Of a DNA stretch of 64,000 nt, positions 59,379-64,000 are shown piece after piece (the stretch's first letter is position 1; each line of letters starts with the position of its first letter). Source of the stretch: JBDRLU01 sp043812795 (GTDB lineage Bacteria; Chloroflexota; Dehalococcoidia; Dehalococcoidales; UBA2162); contig JBDRLU010000069.1 of assembly GCA_043812795.1 (NCBI GenBank), positions 1 to 64,000 of the forward strand, read 5' to 3'. The notes beneath the pieces were generated by a model, which was not told the DNA's origin, made no database searches, and saw only the letters and a program-made list of their open reading frames with translations. Both the position numbers and the translations under genes were made by a program.

Positions 59379-60261
59379 TGAAAAGGGGGCGGTGGACTAC
59401 GAACAAGCCAAAAAGCTGGCACGGGCTTTACTCGATTCAGGGAGCGAGGGCGTGCTGGTGGTAGGGACTACCGGCGAATCGCCCACGCTTATCCGTACGG
59501 AAGAGGTACGTCTCTTCCGGGAGATAAAAAAGGTTGTTGCTGGCCGTGGGGCGGTCATTGCCGGGACGGGCAGTAACAGTACCGCCGAAGCTGTAGAAGC
59601 CACCAGAGAAGCCGAACGTGCTGGTGTGGATGCCTGTTTGCTGGTCGTACCTTATTACAACAAACCGACCCAGGAAGGCTTGTACCAGCATTTCAAAACA
59701 ATTGCCGATAGTACCACCCTGCCCTGCATCCTGTATAACGTGCCTTCCCGTACTGTGACCAGTCTGAGTGCCGAGACCGTCATCAAGCTCAGCCGGATAG
59801 ACAATATCATCGGTATCAAAGAAGCCAGCGGCAACCTGGAACAAATCGCCCGGATAATCAGTGGGGCAAAGAAAGACTTTCTGGTCTGGAGCGGCAATGA
59901 CGGCGATACTCTGCCGATACTGGCCATCGGTGGCTATGGCGTGATTAGTGTTGCCTCACATCTCGTCGGCAACCAGATTAGCGAAATGATTTATAGCTTC
60001 ATTAATGGGCGGGTCAACGAAGCTGCCCGGATGCACCGGAGCTTGATGCCCATATTTAGTGCCATGTTTGTTGTCTCTAATCCCATCCCGGTAAAGTATG
60101 CCCTCAACCAGGTCGGTTTTCGCGTCGGCTCTCCCCGCCCGCCGCTCTGCGAGCCCGATGAAAAATCAGCGGCCGTTATCCGGGAGACGCTTAAGCAATA
60201 TAAAATCGACCTGCCTCTGCCGGTAAGCCGCAAGAAGGCGGCCGTTAAGAAGCGGGCCTGA
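59332..60261 (+). CDS. dapA: 4-hydroxy-tetrahydrodipicolinate synthase
   Basis: The 309-aa aldolase condenses pyruvate with aspartate semialdehyde. It has GTTGESPTL, the tyrosine in LYNVPSRT and the Schiff-base lysine in IIGIKEASGN. The ATG at 59332 follows GGAGAGGG; an earlier ATG at 59317 lies within the site. It starts inside asd, so the two are coupled. The C-terminal tail is Lys-rich (RKKAAVKKRA). Confidence 0.94.
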   Translation: MKKIGRLLTAMITPFDEKGAVDYEQAKKLARALLDSGSEGVLVVGTTGESPTLIRTEEVRLFREIKKVVAGRGAVIAGTGSNSTAEAVEATREAERAGVDACLLVVPYYNKPTQEGLYQHFKTIADSTTLPCILYNVPSRTVTSLSAETVIKLSRIDNIIGIKEASGNLEQIARIISGAKKDFLVWSGNDGDTLPILAIGGYGVISVASHLVGNQISEMIYSFINGRVNEAARMHRSLMPIFSAMFVVSNPIPVKYALNQVGFRVGSPRPPLCEPDEKSAAVIRETLKQYKIDLPLPVSRKKAAVKKRA

Positions 60262-60266
60262 CCCTC

Positions 60267-60722
60267 TTAAAAATAAAGACTAAAGCTATGGGCAGAGATA
60301 GTGAAGCCCAAGGAACGATAGAATTCGTGCGCTTCGTGACGCTTAATGTTACTACTCAAGCTAATTTTGTAGCAGCCTGCTTTGCTTGCCTGTTCCACCG
60401 CGTAGTCCATTAGCTTCTTGCCTAAACCTTGTCCTTGGTATCTGTGGTCAACGACTACATTCTCCACCACTGCCCACGGTAAACCGCCATGGGCCAGATT
60501 AGGCGCGATGAGAAGCTCCAGTGTCCCCACGACTACGCCCTCATGCTCAACAACGACAAGCTGGTAGCCGGGCATGGCCTTGATTTCAGCAAAAACCCGG
60601 CGATAATCGTCTGGAGAAGGAGACCGTTGCTCTTCCGCCGGAGCGGTGGTAATCGCCAGTTCCCGGTAAAGTTCAATAATGCGGGGGATATCTGCCTCTC
60701 TTGCCAGTCGGACTATAGCCAT
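60267..60722 (-). CDS. GNAT family N-acetyltransferase
   Basis: The 151-aa protein has the GNAT fold with the acetyl-CoA motif VVVDHRYQGQGLGKKLMDYAV and a C-terminal HEAHEFYRSLGF. It transfers an acetyl group to an unknown amine. GGAG lies six bases before the ATG. It converges on dapA. Confidence 0.85.
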   Translation of the reverse strand: MAIVRLAREADIPRIIELYRELAITTAPAEEQRSPSPDDYRRVFAEIKAMPGYQLVVVEHEGVVVGTLELLIAPNLAHGGLPWAVVENVVVDHRYQGQGLGKKLMDYAVEQASKAGCYKISLSSNIKRHEAHEFYRSLGFTISAHSFSLYF

Positions 60723-60755
60723 TTTTAACTCCAGGTCGAAACTTCCGGCATCAGA

Positions 60756-62054
60756 CTATGGCTTGAGCTGGCTGAAAACAGCTTTACGCTCAATAGTCTG
60801 TTCGCGCTCCGCCCCAACCGAGATAATGCTGACCGGGCAACCGGCCAACTCTTCTAATCTGGACACATACTGGCGGGCTTGTGGCGGTAACTGTTCGAAG
60901 TTACGGATATCGCTGGTTGGCGTCTGCCAGCCGGGTAGCTCTTCATAGACCGGCTGGCACTTGCCTAGAGCGGTGATACTGGCGGGAAAATTATCGACCG
61001 TTTTGCCCTCCAACTTGTAGCTCACGCATATTTTCAGCCGTGGTAACGAATCGAGGATGTCCAACCGGGTAAGAGCGATGTCCGTGTAGCCATTTACCCG
61101 GGTGCTAAAACGGCCGGCAACGGCATCGAACCAGCCGCAGCGACGCGGCCGGCCGGTCGTGGCGCCGTACTCCTGAGCGCGTTCCCGGATTAAATCGCCC
61201 GTGGCATCGGTAAGTTCCGTCGGCATCGGCCCGCCGCCGACTCGAGTGCAATAAGCCTTGAATACGCCGACGATGGCGTTTATCTTGGTCGGTCCGATAC
61301 CGGCACCGACGCAGCCTCCGCCCGCCAGCGGTGAGGAGGAAGTAGTATAAGGATAAGTGCCGAAGTCAACATCCAGCAAGGTTCCCTGTGCCCCTTCCAG
61401 AAGCACCGGCTCCCCTTTGCTCACCGCTTCCTCAATCATGACCGTTGTCTCACGGATGTGGGGGGCGAGGCGGTCGGCATACCGGCAATATTTGTTGTAG
61501 ACCCCATCGAGTGAGAGCGGGGTTGCCCCATAAACTTTGGTTATAATGTTATTCTTACCCTCGAGAACCTGGTGCAGCCGTTCCCGGAAAGCGTCTCTTT
61601 CTAACAGGTCGCCCGCCCGGATACCCTGACGGGCTGTTTTATCGGCAAAGGCCGGACCGATACCCCGGCCGGTGGTGCCCAGTGCCCCGCCGCCCCTAGA
61701 CTTCTCTTCCAGGCCGTCGAGGAGGACGTGGTACGGCATAATCAGGTGGGCGCGGTCGCTGATAAAAAGCCGGCTGGTATCTACACCACGCTCTTTCACC
61801 TGGTCGATTTCGCCCAGGAGTACCTCGGGATTAATGGCAACACCGTTACCGATGATGCAGGTCGTATGGGGATAAAAAATGCCTGAGGGAACGAGATGTA
61901 GTTTGAACTCGCCATAGTGGTTAATGACCGTATGGCCGGCATTATCGCCTCCGGAAAAGCGTACCACCAGCCTGGCCCTTTCGGCCAGCATGTCAACCAC
62001 CTTGCCTTTCCCCTCATCACCCCATTGAGCTCCGACGGCTGCAACGACTGACAT
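60756..62054 (-). CDS. purA: Adenylosuccinate synthetase
   Basis: The 432-aa enzyme converts IMP and aspartate to adenylosuccinate with GTP. It begins SVVAAVGAQWGDEGKGKVVD, the P-loop, and has GDNAGHTV, TTGRGIGPAF and TGRPRRCGWFDAVA. The second of two adjacent ATGs (62054) is chosen for spacing after GGGAGGG; either start overlaps the upstream stop. Confidence 0.96.
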   Translation of the reverse strand: MSVVAAVGAQWGDEGKGKVVDMLAERARLVVRFSGGDNAGHTVINHYGEFKLHLVPSGIFYPHTTCIIGNGVAINPEVLLGEIDQVKERGVDTSRLFISDRAHLIMPYHVLLDGLEEKSRGGGALGTTGRGIGPAFADKTARQGIRAGDLLERDAFRERLHQVLEGKNNIITKVYGATPLSLDGVYNKYCRYADRLAPHIRETTVMIEEAVSKGEPVLLEGAQGTLLDVDFGTYPYTTSSSPLAGGGCVGAGIGPTKINAIVGVFKAYCTRVGGGPMPTELTDATGDLIRERAQEYGATTGRPRRCGWFDAVAGRFSTRVNGYTDIALTRLDILDSLPRLKICVSYKLEGKTVDNFPASITALGKCQPVYEELPGWQTPTSDIRNFEQLPPQARQYVSRLEELAGCPVSIISVGAEREQTIERKAVFSQLKP

Positions 62055-62668
62055 CATTCCCTCCCAGACTTATTCCCTTTTCGGGTCTGGCGCCAGACAT
62101 AGACCAGTCTCTGGCCTACGGTAATAAAACTGAAGAGCGTCATAATAACAAGAGCAGTAACGAGAGCGTAATTGACCCGATATAACAACAGACCCACGGC
62201 CAGTATTATTACCCGCTCGGTACGGGTGAATATTCCGACCTGGCATTCCAGGCCGGCACCCTCCGCCCGGGCCCGAATATAGCTTACCAGAAATGAACCG
62301 AGCAGGGTGACACCGACGAGTAATATCTTGGGCACTGAGCCTTCGACGGCGTAGATTGCCAAAATACCGAGTAGTGGTATGGCATCAGCCACGCGGTCGA
62401 GCGTAGAATCAAGGACACCCCCGAAAATGGTGGTCCGCTGTGTGGTGCGCGCCAGCGCCCCATCCAGGATATCGAAGAAACCACCGACCAGGACGATGAT
62501 ACCACCGACTACAGGATAACCGGTGGCGATAACCACACCTGCTGCCAGAGTCAGAACGAGCCCGAACCAGGTTATTTGATTGGGTGTTATGGCCGTTCTC
62601 GCCAGTAGATTGATAACAGACTGGGTGAGAGCTCCAGCCAAAGTCTTGCGAATATTCTGCAACTTCAT
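62054..62668 (-). CDS. CDP-alcohol phosphatidyltransferase
   Basis: The 204-aa polytopic enzyme has the CDP-OH-P motif DILDGALARTTQRTTIFGGVLDSTLDR-type pattern (D-G-x2-AR-x8-G-x3-D-x3-D). It joins a CDP-diacylglycerol lipid to an alcohol such as glycerol-3-phosphate or inositol phosphate. The neighbouring PimA-like gene favours inositol phosphate (inference). ATG at 62668 is used; the 62713 start overlaps the next gene by 26 bases and lacks a site. Confidence 0.85.
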   Translation of the reverse strand: MKLQNIRKTLAGALTQSVINLLARTAITPNQITWFGLVLTLAAGVVIATGYPVVGGIIVLVGGFFDILDGALARTTQRTTIFGGVLDSTLDRVADAIPLLGILAIYAVEGSVPKILLVGVTLLGSFLVSYIRARAEGAGLECQVGIFTRTERVIILAVGLLLYRVNYALVTALVIMTLFSFITVGQRLVYVWRQTRKGNKSGRE

Positions 62669-62687
62669 CCCTTGACTCTTCACTATA

Positions 62688-63827
62688 TCAAGCCTTGTTC
62701 TGTCGTGTTTCATTTAATACTTGCGTATAGAAATCGAAGATACGGCGGGCAACGCGCTCCCAGCCATACTCTTCAACTTTAAGCTTGGCCCTTTCGCCCA
62801 TTTGCCGCTGGAGAGTCGTATCCTTCATCAGGGAAATCAGCGTTTGGGCCAACTGATGACTATCACGCGGCGGGACGAGTAAACCCTCCGAACCGTGAGT
62901 GACGACACTGGCATAGCCCTCGATATTGCTGGCGACAATAGGTTTGCCGAGAGCCATCGCCTCGAGCAGTATGATGCCAAAACTCTCCCGGCTGGTCGCT
63001 GGCGCGCAGAAAATATCGGCGGTCTGGTAATAGCGCGGGAGGTCGGCATCGGAGACGTAACCGATAAAAACGACGTCCTTCAGGCCGCTCTTCTTGACCC
63101 AGCCTTCGTACTTCTTGCGCAGGCGGGTGCCCGGGCCGACGGCAATGAGCCGTGAGTTAGGAATTTCCTGCTTGACCTTGTGATAAGCTTGAATCAGGTA
63201 ACCCAATCCCTTACGGCGTTCGAGGCGCCCGACAAAGAGAATGTTCTTCTTACCGTCGGAGAATTCCGGGATAGGCGTAACCTTCGGGGAAAAACGGGTC
63301 AGGTCAACCCCGTTGGGAATAATAGCGTAATCACCCGGAACGTACTTGCGGGCAAAGTCCATCGCCGGTTTGGAGACGGCAATCTTACCGTCTAGCCGGC
63401 GGGACCGCCGCCATACCAGGATATTGGTGATAGGCCAGAATAAATTATAGCCCGGGCTACCGTGACAGGCATGGAAAGTCCCGATATTGGTGGAATCGGA
63501 AAAGCGCAATACCGCCGAACAGAGCATGGGCATGAAAGGCTCGTGCAAATGGACAATATCGAATTTTTCTTTAGCCAGGACTTCCTTTATCGTGGAAGCA
63601 AGCCGCACCGATAAGGAAATGCGAACGATAGAGCCACTGCTCGGCAGCGGGCGGGGCTTACCGATGGGAATAAACCTATCGCCGAAGACAGAGACAGCCC
63701 GGGATACCGGAGCAATGACCCGGACGTCGTGTCCCATCTGGGTAAGACGCTCTTCCAGCGCTGCAATATGATTGGCCACGCCTCCCGGGTAAGCAAAATC
63801 GTAAGGAGAGACCAGCGCTATTTTCAT
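62688..63827 (-). CDS. Family 4 glycosyltransferase, PimA-like
   Basis: The 379-aa GT-B enzyme starts MKIALVSPYDFAYPGGVANHI and has VGRLERRKGLGYLIQAY and SRESFGIILLEAMALGKPIVAS, the GT4 donor site with its E-x7-E motif. The PimA-type N-terminus and the adjacent phosphatidyltransferase suggest mannosylation of a phosphatidylinositol-like lipid. It could instead be another lipid-linked glycosyltransferase. Confidence 0.82.
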   Translation of the reverse strand: MKIALVSPYDFAYPGGVANHIAALEERLTQMGHDVRVIAPVSRAVSVFGDRFIPIGKPRPLPSSGSIVRISLSVRLASTIKEVLAKEKFDIVHLHEPFMPMLCSAVLRFSDSTNIGTFHACHGSPGYNLFWPITNILVWRRSRRLDGKIAVSKPAMDFARKYVPGDYAIIPNGVDLTRFSPKVTPIPEFSDGKKNILFVGRLERRKGLGYLIQAYHKVKQEIPNSRLIAVGPGTRLRKKYEGWVKKSGLKDVVFIGYVSDADLPRYYQTADIFCAPATSRESFGIILLEAMALGKPIVASNIEGYASVVTHGSEGLLVPPRDSHQLAQTLISLMKDTTLQRQMGERAKLKVEEYGWERVARRIFDFYTQVLNETRQNKA

Positions 63828-63942
63828 CGATCAACGTCCCGAACTAGCTTCAGCTTCATACCCACCACCTGAAGAGTAATGGACAAAGTTGAACCCACCG
63901 CTAACGTATTCAGTCTCTCAAGCGGGCATCGCTCGGGAAAGA

Positions 63943-64000
63943 TTAACCTTTCGCCTTACTTTTAGTAGTGGTCTTTTTGGGTGCATTGGCGGCGATGTAC
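63943..64000 (-). CDS. C-terminal end of a Lys-rich protein (partial)
   Basis: At the right edge a minus-strand frame ends YIAANAPKKTTTKSKAKG then TAA. The Lys/Thr/Ala-rich tail resembles basic C-terminal extensions, but only 18 residues are inside the window, so no family can be named. Confidence 0.4.
   Translation of the reverse strand, partial: YIAANAPKKTTTKSKAKG

Noticed and set aside
63830..63865. 11-codon frame (MKLKLVRDVDR) overlapping the PimA-like start as ATGA
   Set aside because: It has a plausible site (GGTGG), but at this length chance cannot be ruled out and no conserved feature supports it.
1..64000. CRISPR arrays, prophage, insertion sequences, rRNA operons
   Set aside because: No regular direct-repeat/spacer array, integrase, transposase or rRNA-like sequence was seen on reading either strand.

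Overview
The window reads as ordinary chromosomal DNA, gene-dense on both strands, from an anaerobic bacterium. The best guess is Chloroflexota, class Dehalococcoidia. This rests on gene content and remembered family resemblance, not on a search. Two oxygen-sensitive radical enzyme systems point to strict anaerobiosis: a 4-hydroxybutyryl-CoA dehydratase-like protein, and a four-gene benzoyl-CoA reductase / 2-hydroxyacyl-CoA dehydratase system. No phage, insertion sequence, rRNA operon or CRISPR array was seen. One tRNA gene, tRNA-Leu(TAG), is present.

Layout. (1) 0-4.8 kb: 4-hydroxybutyryl-CoA dehydratase homologue with a coupled 58-codon gene, dispersed repeats, fatty acid kinase fakA, and a secreted beta-rich protein. 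(2) 4.8-12.7 kb, minus strand: a glycan-assembly cluster (nucleotide-sugar dehydrogenase, GT2, flippase-like protein, two large GT-C type membrane proteins, epimerase, methyltransferase). A 78-bp promoter-bearing repeat lies upstream of two of its genes. (3) 12.8-23 kb, plus strand: one long, tightly overlapped operon. It starts with two catalytic and two ATPase subunits of a BCR/2-HAD system and continues into hotdog dehydratases, plsX, acyl carrier protein, a FabL-type enoyl reductase, fabF, fabG and a DegV/FakB fatty-acid-binding protein. (4) 23-28 kb: small redox and zinc proteins, an ArsR-type regulator, an alcohol dehydrogenase, an MFS carrier and a dienelactone hydrolase. (5) 28.3-34.7 kb: recA, then recX-rny-ymdB-PHP-plsY and a lipoprotein. 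(6) 34.8-39.5 kb, minus strand: meaB, acyl-CoA ligase, two crotonases and a TrmO-like protein. (7) 39.5-46.2 kb: orphan peptide-binding lipoprotein, hemerythrin, secreted hydrolase, a site-2-protease relative that lacks its zinc motif, and a winged-helix regulator. (8) 46.2-54.6 kb: L25, sigA between two paralogous zinc-ribbon genes, tRNA-Leu, nitroreductase, MFS, a MetE/UROD-like protein and a CetZ/FtsZ-like tubulin. (9) 54.8-64 kb: rpsO-pnp-dapB-asd-dapA on plus, then purA, a CDP-alcohol phosphatidyltransferase and a PimA-like glycosyltransferase on minus.

How the genes work together. Lipid supply recurs through the window: FASII genes, PlsX and PlsY, FakA with a DegV/FakB partner, a phosphatidyltransferase and a PimA-like mannosyltransferase. 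Acyl-CoA degradation (ligase, crotonases, MeaB, the 4-hydroxybutyryl-CoA dehydratase homologue) is carried separately. The features most worth a second look are the proteolytically dead S2P-CBS protein, the duplicated promoter cassette, plsY with an apparent AUU start, the CetZ-like tubulin with a possible 22-codon leader gene, the BCR-FASII composite operon, and the near-leaderless recA and arsR transcripts. Starts were chosen from ribosome-binding sites and overlaps and are given with each gene. All function calls come from motifs and family knowledge.
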